Numbered from the stretch's first letter, positions 1 to 7,445 are shown. The stretch: 11,750 nucleotides of DNA from Nitrospirota bacterium (GCA_016195585.1 JACPZJ010000107.1:1-11750), one strand, 5' to 3'. The notes: generated by a model not told the origin, from the letters alone. A program made the numbers and translations.

Positions 1-563
1 CACAGGAGGGGATCGTTCAGAATAAGGTCTTTGATATTGACGAGGATTACAGCCAGAAGGAGTTGGACAGGATTGCTGACTATGTAAATACAAAATTCAA
101 TGGCCTTACAATAGCCGAGATTAGAAACAGGCTGCTGGAGGAAATGAGGGCAGACAATGCTCATTATAGTTATCTCCTGCTTAAGGTTCTTAAAGATAGC
201 GAAAGCGCATTTTCAGAGAATGGAAGCATATTCTTAGAAGGGGCTGCAAATGTCCTCAACCTGCCGGAATTTTCATCAGATATGGATAAGATGAAGTCCC
301 TTGTAAATGCCTTTGAAGAGAAGTATACCATTCTGAATTTTCTCAATAAATGCCTTGACAGTGAAGGTGTTAAGGTATATATAGGGACTGGAAATTCGGT
401 CCTGAATAGCTGCAGCGTTGTTGCAGCCAACTATAGGGATGGCAGCAGGGTCATTGGAACAATAGGCGTGATAGGCCCGACAAGAATGGAATATACAAGG
501 GTGATACCCCTTGTTGATGTAACAGCAAGGATACTTTCAAGGACGCTTAGCAAGGAGTATTAA
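1..563 (+). CDS. hrcA: HrcA heat-inducible transcription repressor, 5'-truncated by the window edge
   Basis: HrcA represses the groE and dnaK operons by binding CIRCE operators, and GroEL keeps it active. Only the C-terminal part is here. The reading frame is open from the first complete codon at position 3, before any plausible start, so the gene begins upstream of the window. The first residues (QEGIVQNKVFDID) and the stretch NGLTIAEIRNRLLEEM match the middle of HrcA. The C-terminal segment VIGTIGVIGPTRMEYTRVIP is the highly conserved family signature. The N-terminal winged-helix DNA-binding domain is not visible. The gene ends with TAA at 561-563, six nt before grpE, and its last codons carry an AAGGAG that serves as the grpE ribosome binding site. 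This is the usual hrcA-grpE-dnaK-dnaJ order. The operon promoter and any CIRCE element would lie upstream, outside the window. Confidence 0.95.
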   Translation, partial: QEGIVQNKVFDIDEDYSQKELDRIADYVNTKFNGLTIAEIRNRLLEEMRADNAHYSYLLLKVLKDSESAFSENGSIFLEGAANVLNLPEFSSDMDKMKSLVNAFEEKYTILNFLNKCLDSEGVKVYIGTGNSVLNSCSVVAANYRDGSRVIGTIGVIGPTRMEYTRVIPLVDVTARILSRTLSKEY

Positions 564-569
564 TATTTT

Positions 570-1211
570 ATGCCAGACAACAGAGAGGACATAGAGATTA
601 AAGAAGGCGGGATGCCGTCATCTCAGGAGGTTGAGGAGGCAGGCGACGTTGAGGAAGAACCAACTGCAAAAGAGTATCCCGCCGCTGAGGTAGAAAACCT
701 TAAAAGCGAGTTAGAGAAGAAAAATAAAGAGGCAAAAGAGAATCATGACAAATATTTAAGGGCCTATGCTGAATTTGAAAATTATAAAAAGCGCGCTGTA
801 AAGGATCAGAATGAATTCCTGAAATTTGCCAATGAGAAGTTGATTAAGGAGCTGCTCCCTGCAATTGATAATCTTGAGAGGGCTGTGGAACATGCAAAGG
901 GTAATTCGCAGAAAGAGGAAGAGGCAATTAAGGGACTAATAGCCGGTGTGGATCTTATATTAAAACAGTTTAAGGATATACTTGTCAATTTTGATGTTAC
1001 CGAGCTAAAGTCTATCGGCGAACCCTTTGACCCAGCGAGGCATGAGGCGGTAAGTCATATAGAAACAGATGAGTATGCGGATAATATTATTATAAATGAA
1101 TTTCAAAAGGGCTATTTATTAAACAGCAGGCTCCTGAGGCCTGCACTGGTGAGTGTTGCAAAGAAGAAAGAGAAGAAAGAGGAGATTAAAGAGGAAATCG
1201 AAGAAGAATAG
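570..1211 (+). CDS. grpE: GrpE, nucleotide exchange factor for DnaK
   Basis: GrpE dimers release ADP from DnaK and so drive the chaperone cycle in the cytoplasm. The 213-residue product has the family layout. It has an acidic, low-complexity N-terminus, then a long charged helix (about residues 40-75, ending in DKYLRAYAEFENYKKR, the GrpE hallmark). The C-terminal beta head carries FDPARHEAVSH and GYLLNSRLLRPALVSVAK. The tail after that is unusually rich in Lys and Glu (EKKEEIKEEIEEE). ATG at 570 is the chosen start. AAGGAG at 552-557 lies 12 nt upstream, a slightly long spacing. A later in-frame ATG at 612 is possible but would only remove acidic residues. The gene is six nt after hrcA and 74 nt before dnaK. 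Its stop codon TAG (1209-1211) is inside the left arm of a perfect hairpin. Confidence 0.96.
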   Translation: MPDNREDIEIKEGGMPSSQEVEEAGDVEEEPTAKEYPAAEVENLKSELEKKNKEAKENHDKYLRAYAEFENYKKRAVKDQNEFLKFANEKLIKELLPAIDNLERAVEHAKGNSQKEEEAIKGLIAGVDLILKQFKDILVNFDVTELKSIGEPFDPARHEAVSHIETDEYADNIIINEFQKGYLLNSRLLRPALVSVAKKKEKKEEIKEEIEEE

Positions 1212-1232
1212 GTCTTATAGGACCTATTCTTC
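1203..1232 (+). other. Perfect 12-bp hairpin at the grpE-dnaK junction
   Basis: GAAGAATAGGTC at 1203-1214 is exactly complementary to GACCTATTCTTC at 1221-1232, with a 6-nt loop TTATAG. The left arm includes the last codons and the stop codon of grpE. No T-run follows the right arm (the next bases are ATAGAAAATT), so it does not look like an intrinsic terminator. Within a polycistronic chaperone mRNA such a hairpin could be a processing or stability element that allows different amounts of GrpE and DnaK. That role is inference. Confidence 0.7.
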
Positions 1233-1285
1233 ATAGAAAATTAAAATATCTGAAAGCTGTCAGCTATTATCTAAAGGAGGTATAA

Positions 1286-3199
1286 ATGGCAAAGGTTATT
1301 GGCATTGATCTTGGCACAACAAATTCCTGTGTTGCAGTAATGGAGGGGGGCGAGCCTGTTGTTATTGCAAATGCTGAAGGCAGCAGGATTACACCCTCTG
1401 TGGTGGCAATCGCAGAGAGCGGCGAACGGCTTGTTGGCCAGATAGCAAAGAGGCAGGCCATTACAAATCCTGAAAATACAATCTATTCCATAAAGAGATT
1501 GATTGGAAGAAAATACAATTCAGATCAGGTGCAGGATGCAATAAAAAAGCTCCCCTATAAGATTACAGAGGCGCCTAATGGAGACGAGCAGGTAGTTATA
1601 AGAGGTAAAAATTACAGCACTGCAGAGGTCTCTGCCATGATATTGCAGAAGATGAAACAGACAGCAGAGGATTATCTTGGGGAAAAGGTTACAGAGGCGG
1701 TAATCACTGTACCTGCATATTTTAATGACAGCCAGCGGCAGGCCACAAAGGATGCCGGCAGGATTGCAGGTTTAAATGTTTTGAGAATTATAAATGAGCC
1801 GACTGCAGCATCCCTCGCATACGGTCTGGAGAAGAAGAAAGACGAAAAGATCGTTGTATATGACCTCGGCGGCGGGACATTTGATGTAACAGTCCTTGAA
1901 CTTGGAGAGGGTGTGTTTGAGGTAAAGTCAACCAATGGCGATACATATCTTGGCGGCGATGACTTTGATTTAAGGATAATTGACTGGCTTGTTGCAGAGT
2001 TTAGGAAGGATCAGGGTATTGACTTAAGAAATGACAAGATGGCCCTGCAAAGATTAAAGGAGGCGGCAGAAAAGGCAAAGATTGAGCTCTCATCATCGCT
2101 TGAGACAGAGATAAATCTGCCATTTATTACTGCTGATGCCAGCGGGCCGAAACATCTGAATATCAAGCTCTCAAGGGCAAAGCTTGAGCAGCTCGTAGAT
2201 GACCTGATCCAGAAGACCATTGAGCCCTGCAGAAAGGCGCTGTCTGATGCCGGCCTTACATCAAAGGATATAAATGAGATAGTCCTTGTCGGCGGCCAGA
2301 CAAGGATGCCAAAGGTGCAGCAGGTTGTAAAGGAATTCTTTGGCAAGGAGCCTCATAAAGGGGTAAACCCTGATGAGGTTGTTGCTGTTGGCGCTGCCAT
2401 TCAGGCAGGCGTCTTAAAAGGCGAGGTAAAGGATGTCCTCCTGCTTGATGTTACCCCGCTCTCGCTCGGTATTGAGACGCTCGGAGGCGTCTTTACAAAA
2501 TTAATAGAGCGGAATACAACCATCCCGACAAAAAAAAGCCAGGTATTTTCCACTGCAACAGACAATCAGCCTGCTGTGTCTATCAGGGTATTTCAGGGCG
2601 AACGCGAGATGGCGTCAGATAATAAACTCCTCGGCCAGTTTGAGCTTGTAGGAATTCCCCCTGCGCCGCGCGGCATGCCCCAGATAGAGGTTACCTTTGA
2701 TATAGATGCCAATGGCATCGTCCATGTCTCTGCAAAAGACCTCGGCACAGGCAAGGAGCAGTCCATTAAGCTTACAGCATCAAGCGGCCTGTCAGAGGAA
2801 GAGATACAGAAAATGGTAAAAGAGTCAGCGGCGCATGGAGAAGAGGACAAGAAGAAAAAGCAGCTCGCAGAGACGCGGAATGAGGCTGATACACTCATCT
2901 ATTCAGTAGAAAAGTCCCTCGCAGAATACGGGGATAAGATACTGCCTGATGAAAAGATTAAGATTCAGGAGGCAGTTGAGAGCACAAGAAAGGCTGTATC
3001 TGGGAATGATGCGGATGCAATCAAATCTGCTGTCTCAGAGCTTTCACATGCATCCCATAAGCTCGCAGAGGAGATGTATAAAAAGACAGCCGCATCCCAG
3101 CAGGGGGCTGCCGAGGCGCAGTCAGGCGCTGGCGAAGCAAAGAAGGACGAGAAGGTTGTGGAAGCAGAATTTGAAGAGGTTGATAAGGGTAAAAAGTAA
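1286..3199 (+). CDS. dnaK: DnaK, Hsp70 chaperone
   Basis: DnaK is an ATP-dependent cytoplasmic chaperone that binds exposed hydrophobic peptides with DnaJ and GrpE. The 637-residue length is normal for the family. The N-terminal ATPase domain shows phosphate loop 1 GIDLGTTNS (residues 6-14), AVITVPAYFNDSQRQATKDAG (starting near 138) split by no gap, and phosphate loop 2 VYDLGGGTFDVT (about 191-202). The interdomain linker VLLLDVTPLSLGIET follows near residue 383. After it come the substrate-binding beta domain and a helical lid that ends in a Gln/Ala/Gly-rich stretch and the typical AEFEEV-type tail. The ATG start is clear: a near-perfect AAAGGAGGT ends about 4-5 nt upstream (1273-1281). The gene sits between grpE and dnaJ, and is followed by an intrinsic terminator at 3215-3250. 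Nothing is truncated and no key motif is missing. Confidence 0.98.
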   Translation: MAKVIGIDLGTTNSCVAVMEGGEPVVIANAEGSRITPSVVAIAESGERLVGQIAKRQAITNPENTIYSIKRLIGRKYNSDQVQDAIKKLPYKITEAPNGDEQVVIRGKNYSTAEVSAMILQKMKQTAEDYLGEKVTEAVITVPAYFNDSQRQATKDAGRIAGLNVLRIINEPTAASLAYGLEKKKDEKIVVYDLGGGTFDVTVLELGEGVFEVKSTNGDTYLGGDDFDLRIIDWLVAEFRKDQGIDLRNDKMALQRLKEAAEKAKIELSSSLETEINLPFITADASGPKHLNIKLSRAKLEQLVDDLIQKTIEPCRKALSDAGLTSKDINEIVLVGGQTRMPKVQQVVKEFFGKEPHKGVNPDEVVAVGAAIQAGVLKGEVKDVLLLDVTPLSLGIETLGGVFTKLIERNTTIPTKKSQVFSTATDNQPAVSIRVFQGEREMASDNKLLGQFELVGIPPAPRGMPQIEVTFDIDANGIVHVSAKDLGTGKEQSIKLTASSGLSEEEIQKMVKESAAHGEEDKKKKQLAETRNEADTLIYSVEKSLAEYGDKILPDEKIKIQEAVESTRKAVSGNDADAIKSAVSELSHASHKLAEEMYKKTAASQQGAAEAQSGAGEAKKDEKVVEAEFEEVDKGKK

Positions 3200-3214
3200 A
3201 AAAGGAGCGTGAAC

Positions 3215-3250
3215 AAAAAAAGTCGGAGGAAAAATCTCCGGCTTTTTTTT
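3215..3250 (+). terminator. Intrinsic terminator between dnaK and dnaJ
   Basis: The stem is AGTCGGAG (3221-3228) with CTCCGGCT (3236-3243), including one G-U pair, around the 7-nt loop GAAAAAT. The right arm runs into eight T residues (3243-3250), and six A residues (3215-3220) precede the left arm. The structure could therefore act in both directions. It begins 16 nt after the dnaK stop and ends 15 nt before the dnaJ start, so there is no room for a dnaJ promoter after it. dnaJ must depend on read-through or on a promoter inside dnaK. Confidence 0.85.
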
Positions 3251-3265
3251 GTTTAAGGTGGAAAA

Positions 3266-4363
3266 TTGGCTGCAAAGAATGATTATTATACAATCTTGGG
3301 TGTGGGAAGGGAAGCCTCAGAGGCAGAGATAAAAAAGGCCTACCGCAAACTTGCCATGGACCACCACCCTGACAGAAATCAGAATAATAAAGCGGCAGAA
3401 GAAAGATTCAAGGAAATAAGCGAGGCCTATGAGGCGCTGAGTGACCCGCAAAAGAGGAGGGACTACGACCTCTACGGCCACAGGATGGACAGGGCAGGCT
3501 TTGAAGGCTTCAGGGATTTTGGCGATGTGTTTGGCGATATATTCAGCGACTTTTTTGGTTTTAGCACAAGAGGAGGCCAGAGATCCGAGCGGGGAGCTGA
3601 CTTAAGATATAACCTTGAGATCAGCCTTGAGGAGGCTGCCTTTGGTTATGAAACAAGGATAAATATCCCAAGAATGGAGACCTGTTCTGAATGTAATGGC
3701 AGGGGGACAGAAGGCGGTACAGAGCCTGCAGCATGTCCTAACTGCCGCGGCAGCGGGCAGGTTAGGTTCCAGCAGGGTTTTTTTACAATAAGCAGAACCT
3801 GCAGCAAGTGCCATGGCGAGGGAAGGATTATCACGCACCCATGTAATAAATGCCGCGGCGCCAGAAAGATTAAGAGAGAGCGCACCCTATCAATAAAGGT
3901 GCCGCCCGGTGTTGAGACAGGCACAAGATTAAAGCTTACAAGTGAGGGAGAGGGTGGAACTCATGGCGGCCATGCCGGCGATCTTTATGTGGTGATTATT
4001 GTAAGGGATCATCCTGTATTTACAAGGGATGGCAATGATATATACTGTGAGTTGTCAATCGGCCTTGCACAGGCAGCCCTTGGCACAGAGGTAGAGGTGC
4101 CGACACTGGATGGCGGAAAGGCCGATTTAAAAATACCTGATGGCACCCAGAACGGAACAACATTCAGACTAAAGGGTAAAGGGATTCCAAATATAAGGGG
4201 ATATGGAAAGGGAGATCAGATTGTAAGGGTTATTGTCCAAACCCCCTCAAAGCTTAATGCAAGACAGAGAGAGCTGCTTGAAGAATACGCAAGGATCAGC
4301 GGTGAGGAGATAAGTTCAGGCAAGGGTTTTTTTAAGAAGATGAAAGAGACAATAAAAAGATAA
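3266..4363 (+). CDS. dnaJ: DnaJ, type I Hsp40 co-chaperone (TTG start)
   Basis: DnaJ delivers unfolded proteins to DnaK and stimulates its ATPase. The 365-residue product has every type I part in order. These are the J domain (about 5-70) with HPD at 34-36, a Gly/Phe-rich linker (about 77-105), a zinc-binding region, and two C-terminal beta domains ending near 330. The zinc cysteines are C140/C143, C157/C160, C179/C182 and C193/C196. Three repeats are CxxCxGxG; the fourth reads CNKCRGAR and has lost the last glycine, though both cysteines remain. The start is TTG at 3266, with AAGGTGG (3255-3261) 4 nt upstream. The next in-frame ATG (residue 31) would remove most of the J domain, so TTG is strongly preferred. 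A strong terminator separates it from dnaK. Downstream is rsmE, 12 nt away; a prmA gene often found in this position is absent. Confidence 0.96.
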   Translation: MAAKNDYYTILGVGREASEAEIKKAYRKLAMDHHPDRNQNNKAAEERFKEISEAYEALSDPQKRRDYDLYGHRMDRAGFEGFRDFGDVFGDIFSDFFGFSTRGGQRSERGADLRYNLEISLEEAAFGYETRINIPRMETCSECNGRGTEGGTEPAACPNCRGSGQVRFQQGFFTISRTCSKCHGEGRIITHPCNKCRGARKIKRERTLSIKVPPGVETGTRLKLTSEGEGGTHGGHAGDLYVVIIVRDHPVFTRDGNDIYCELSIGLAQAALGTEVEVPTLDGGKADLKIPDGTQNGTTFRLKGKGIPNIRGYGKGDQIVRVIVQTPSKLNARQRELLEEYARISGEEISSGKGFFKKMKETIKR

Positions 4364-4375
4364 GCGAGTGCATAA

Positions 4376-4980
4376 GTGCCAGGCCCTAACCTATTTTTTA
4401 TCAATTCAAAGGATATCATTAACAACCACATAGTTATTGCAGATGCTACTTTAAGGCATATTAAAAAAGTGCTGCGGTTAGCCAAGGGAGACAGGATATG
4501 GGCAGGCGATGATAAGAGAAGGAGATACCTGATTGAGCTGACTGAGATTGATAATAAAAGGGCGTTAGCAAAGATTTTAGAGGTAAGAGAGTCCGCCGCA
4601 TTACCTGCCACAGAAATAATCCTCGCCCAGTCTATTTTAAAAGGCGAAAAGATGTATATGTTAATACAGAAGGCAACAGAACTCGGCATAGCCAAGATCA
4701 TCCCTGTAATCAGTGAGAGGACTATTGTTAAAATAAAAGAAGGGGCTGACAGAAAGGGAGAAAGATGGCAGAAGATCGCAAAGGAGGCCTCACAGCAGTG
4801 CGGGAGATGGAGGTCGGCATATTGATCGGCCCTGAGGGCGGATTCACAGAGAAAGAGGTAGGATTTGCAAGACAACGCGGATTTATCTCTGTCACTATGG
4901 GAGATTTGATTTTAAGGGCAGAGACCGCTGCCATAACAGCTATAGGGATTATACAGTATGAATTTGGTGTTATCGGGTAA
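4376..4980 (+). pseudogene. rsmE: Broken rsmE: 16S rRNA m3U1498 methyltransferase with internal deletion and frame change
   Basis: RsmE is a SPOUT-class enzyme that methylates N3 of U1498 in 16S rRNA with S-adenosylmethionine. The N-terminal half is read from GTG at 4376 to a stop at 4825. It shows HIKKVLRLAKGD (PUA-like domain), LAQSILKGEKMYMLIQKATELG and RWQKIAKEASQQCGR, all typical. The knot-forming C-terminal half, with ILIGPEGGFTEKEV and LRAETAAITAIG, is read in another frame ending at 4980. The join lies near 4800-4815. In the usual protein about 40-50 residues separate QCGR from the IGPEGG strand; here almost none remain. The total span of about 201 codons compares with a usual length near 240-250. 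A single deletion of roughly 120-150 nt, not a multiple of three, explains both facts. The first fragment (149 residues) lacks the SAM-binding knot, so it should be inactive. An assembly error is the main alternative. Confidence 0.85.
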
Positions 4981-5605
4981 ATCAATTATATTTTTCATCA
5001 TCTCTTTATTGCTCCTCATCTCAAATGCAGAGTCAAAGACAGTTGAAAGGGTTGCCGCTGTTGTAAATAATAAAATTATTACCTTAAGCGCCCTTAATGC
5101 CGCTATTGAGATGAAGCAGATTGCACATAAAGAACCGGCTGAGGCAAAGGATGAAAACACTATTCGCAAGGAAACCCTCTGGGAGCTTATTGACAGAAAC
5201 CTGCTGATAAATGAGGCAGAGAGATTCGGGATGGCAAATGTATCTGACACTGAAATAACAGAGGCGCTGACAGAGGTAAAAAAAGAATTCTCATCAGAGG
5301 TGAAATTTACAAAGGCGTTAGAAAGATGGGGAATGGATATAGAGGAGTTCAAGTCACAGCTCAGGGAGCAGATAATCTCAGTTATGTTTGTTAATCAGAG
5401 GCTAAGGTTCTTTGTAAGGATTTCCGAGGAGGACATTAAAAAATTCTATAATGGTAACCTATCAAGGTTTAATAATAAAACTATAGATGAAGTACGGGGA
5501 GAGATTGAGGCATTATTAACAGAAAGGGAGACCGCAAAAAAACTTGAGGAATACATCAAAAAGCTCAGGTCAAAGGCAGAGATAAAAATAAATGTCCAAT
5601 ATTAA
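4958..5605 (+). CDS. SurA N-terminal-domain-like exported protein lacking the parvulin domain
   Basis: SurA-type proteins are periplasmic chaperones for outer-membrane proteins, often with one or two parvulin prolyl isomerase domains. This 215-residue protein starts with a signal peptide (hydrophobic IIFFIISLLLLI, then SNAES, about residues 9-26). VERVAAVVNNKIITLSAL, the hallmark of the SurA N-terminal domain, follows directly. The helical region runs through about residue 165 and includes EDIKKFYNGNLSRF. The chain then passes straight to DEVRGEIEALLTERETAKKLEEY and KLRSKAEIKI, which resemble the C-terminal helix and strand of SurA. The roughly 90-residue parvulin domain that normally lies between these parts is absent, so isomerase activity is not expected. 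The ATG at 4958 has AGGG about 10 nt upstream and overlaps the rsmE remnant by 23 nt, implying co-transcription. Its stop overlaps that of the convergent gene. Chaperone function is inferred from the domain. Confidence 0.8.
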   Translation: MNLVLSGKSIIFFIISLLLLISNAESKTVERVAAVVNNKIITLSALNAAIEMKQIAHKEPAEAKDENTIRKETLWELIDRNLLINEAERFGMANVSDTEITEALTEVKKEFSSEVKFTKALERWGMDIEEFKSQLREQIISVMFVNQRLRFFVRISEEDIKKFYNGNLSRFNNKTIDEVRGEIEALLTERETAKKLEEYIKKLRSKAEIKINVQY

Positions 5606-7167
5606 CCTGAAATAGTTTTAAAATAGGTCTCTGGGTTCACATGTTTTATAGCGCCTGTGGGGCACTCTGCTACGCAGGCGCAATTATCATATTCCCTGCA
5701 ATGGTCGCATTTGATTGCACTTCGTTTTGGCTTTGCGTCTTTTGAATCTGTATCTAATTCAATAACCTCAATAGCCCCAAAGCTGCATGATTTGGCGCAT
5801 AAACCGCATCCCACACAGTTAGAGTTGATTACAATCTCGCCATCCTTCTCTCTCTTGATCGCATCCTTGCGGCATTTGCTGAGGCATGTTGGATACTTGC
5901 AGGTGCGGCAGGACTGAGGGACATTTACGAAACTATATCTTATATTAACCCTCTTAAATCGCGCTGTCCCATGCCTGCTTTTGCACGCCTTGACGCAGGA
6001 AAGGCAGCTGATGCACTTGTTAGCCTCATATACCTTAAGCCTTGTGGCATAGGTAAGGCCGTTCTCAATCATAAAATTCGTTATACCTGCTGCCTTTAAA
6101 TTATTTTCTATCTCAGATTGTTCCTTCGCCTTTTCTTTTATCCTGTTTATTATTGCCTTTTTAAAACCTGAATGATTTTCGTAAAGGTCTTTAAAGGCAT
6201 CTTTATCAAGGGCAAGCAGCTCCACATCAGTTAATGATATGATAGTTTCAGTATTCTCAACGTTGTAGACAAAAGGCATCTCGCCAAAAAAATCACCCTC
6301 TTCGTAATATGTTGTTACAGGATTTCCCCTGCTGCTAACTCTGATGCCCTTTACCTGCCCTTTCTTAATAATATAAAATCTATTCTCACCTCTTGTGGCT
6401 GTCTTTATAATCTCACTGTCTTTTTTGTAGGAAATCAATACCGAATTCTTCACTATCTTATCCATTTCATTAAGTCCAATGCTGGCAAAGATTGCTGAGT
6501 GGGATAGAAGTAATCTTATTTCATGCTCATTTAAAAGGCTCTGCTTTTCATCTTCTTTGGGCCTCGGTACATTTTTTGTTTCTCTGGTAGCCCTATTTTT
6601 TTCTGAAGCGCCACCCTTATTTAAAGATTCTACATTCCCTAATTTATTATTTACTGGTTTAACATCCTTTTCCCTCTTTCTTAAGCCCTCCTCTATCCTA
6701 TTCTTGAATTCCTCAAATATCTTTAATAAAGTTTTATTATCTTTAAATGTTATTGAATTTAGAGCATCTGATTTTTTAAATTCATACAATTCTGCATCGG
6801 AATCCACTATTGCAGAGGTCATCCTTTTTTCACTAAAAAGTGATTCAACCCCTAAGAACTCAAATGGTTTTATCTCCTGAATGGCCATATTCCCATTGGT
6901 ATCTTTGCGTTTCAATGCTATAGCCCCTTTTTTCAGCAGATAAAAACTATCAGCATCACTTCCCTCATGGTAAATAATTGCCCCTTTTTCTTTTTGAATA
7001 AGCATGCCCTTAATACCAAAAAGCTCGTGATAACACGCTGCTGCATCTGCCCGCATCGAACTATTATTTGATAATGCAGATGTCTCAACCACATACACCG
7101 TATTTGCAGGAGGCACATTTTCTTTTTTTTGCTCTATAAAGTCAGTTATATCCAATGTCCTTATCAT
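5602..7167 (-). CDS. Cyclic-nucleotide-binding-like (two domains) and four-cluster ferredoxin fusion protein
   Basis: From ATG at 7167 the product is 521 residues, with no signal peptide or membrane segment, so it is likely cytoplasmic. Two CRP-type cNMP-binding folds lie at about 45-150 and 220-340. They are joined by a charged, poorly conserved linker (about 160-210). Domain two has FGEMPFVYN but lacks the arginine that normally contacts the cyclic phosphate, and domain one is also imperfect, so ligand binding is uncertain. The C-terminal 140 residues carry four [4Fe-4S] sites in the DmsB/HybA style: C385/388/391/395, C420/423/428/432, C451/454/457/461, and C487/490/496/498/502. No helix-turn-helix is seen. 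The protein may sense a signal and pass electrons or regulate a partner reductase; this is inference. GTG at 7176 is an alternative start, but GAGGTG there fits better as the ribosome binding site for the ATG. The gene is 66 nt downstream of the ferredoxin gene. Confidence 0.85.
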   Translation of the reverse strand: MIRTLDITDFIEQKKENVPPANTVYVVETSALSNNSSMRADAAACYHELFGIKGMLIQKEKGAIIYHEGSDADSFYLLKKGAIALKRKDTNGNMAIQEIKPFEFLGVESLFSEKRMTSAIVDSDAELYEFKKSDALNSITFKDNKTLLKIFEEFKNRIEEGLRKREKDVKPVNNKLGNVESLNKGGASEKNRATRETKNVPRPKEDEKQSLLNEHEIRLLLSHSAIFASIGLNEMDKIVKNSVLISYKKDSEIIKTATRGENRFYIIKKGQVKGIRVSSRGNPVTTYYEEGDFFGEMPFVYNVENTETIISLTDVELLALDKDAFKDLYENHSGFKKAIINRIKEKAKEQSEIENNLKAAGITNFMIENGLTYATRLKVYEANKCISCLSCVKACKSRHGTARFKRVNIRYSFVNVPQSCRTCKYPTCLSKCRKDAIKREKDGEIVINSNCVGCGLCAKSCSFGAIEVIELDTDSKDAKPKRSAIKCDHCREYDNCACVAECPTGAIKHVNPETYFKTISG

Positions 7168-7211
7168 TTGAATCACCTCTTTTAAATTCTTAATGCCCTG
7201 CCAGATTCCGA

Positions 7212-7236
7212 GGGCGAGGCAACGCCTCGGCCCCTA
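7212..7236 (-). repeat. REP-like palindrome with GTAG head, overlapping the ferredoxin stop codon
   Basis: On the minus strand GTAG (7237-7234) leads into GGGCCGAGGC, then GTT, then GCCTCGCCC. The stem pairs 7224-7229 with 7215-7220 and 7231-7233 with 7212-7214 around a 3-nt loop, with one bulged base. GTAG followed by an imperfect palindrome is the known form of REP elements mobilised by RAYT transposases. Its TAG is the stop codon of the ferredoxin gene. No RAYT gene is in the window, so assignment to that class is by form only. Confidence 0.6.
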
Positions 7237-7422
7237 CACCATGATAATTGCCTTATCAGGGCAAGAGTCTTTTGCCTCTATAGCTGCCTTTATGTTCTTG
7301 TTAATGGCACTATTGTTAATAGTAGCCTTTTCATTCACCACCTTAAATACCACAGGCGCTGTTTCCTCACATGTCCCGCAGCCTGTGCAGTTATTTAAAT
7401 CAATTTTAAATTTTGTTTCCAT
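7234..7422 (-). CDS. Single-cluster ferredoxin
   Basis: This 62-residue protein is a small soluble electron carrier. Residues 12-18 are CTGCGTC and a final CPDKAI lies near the C-terminus. This gives four cysteines in the pattern CxxCxxC...CP, expected for one [4Fe-4S] cluster, as in ferredoxins of the Thermotoga/Desulfovibrio type. The second-cluster motif of bacterial two-cluster ferredoxins is missing. The start ATG at 7422 is well supported by AAAGGAGGT at about 7430-7438, 8 nt upstream. The stop codon TAG lies inside a GTAG-headed palindrome, so the last residue or two may come from the inserted repeat. It sits between the lipoprotein gene and the cNMP/Fe-S gene on the same strand, and could pass electrons to the latter; that partnership is inferred from position only. 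Confidence 0.9.
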   Translation of the reverse strand: METKFKIDLNNCTGCGTCEETAPVVFKVVNEKATINNSAINKNIKAAIEAKDSCPDKAIIMV

Positions 7423-7445
7423 CTTCCCATACCTCCTTTTTAGGT

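Noticed and set aside
1..63. CIRCE operator or heat-shock promoter
   Set aside because: The first bases are hrcA coding sequence; no TTAGCACTC-N9-GAGTGCTAA inverted repeat is seen, and the operon start is outside the window.
1203..1232. Intrinsic terminator between grpE and dnaK
   Set aside because: No T-run follows the stem, and termination here would cut off dnaK, which has no visible promoter of its own after it.
4765..4825. Programmed frameshift joining the two rsmE frames
   Set aside because: No convincing slippery heptamer is seen, and a frameshift would not restore the 40-50 missing residues.
4216..4875. 219-codon open frame on the minus strand across the end of dnaJ and rsmE
   Set aside because: It is antisense to clearly conserved coding sequence, has no recognisable domain, and its hydrophobic stretches come from reading the complement of dnaJ and rsmE codons.
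4765..4980. Separate small gene made from the C-terminal rsmE frame
   Set aside because: The residues from the VGILIGPEGG stretch onward are RsmE sequence, and the apparent ATG at 4765 is an out-of-frame reading of RsmE codons. It is better described as part of one broken gene.
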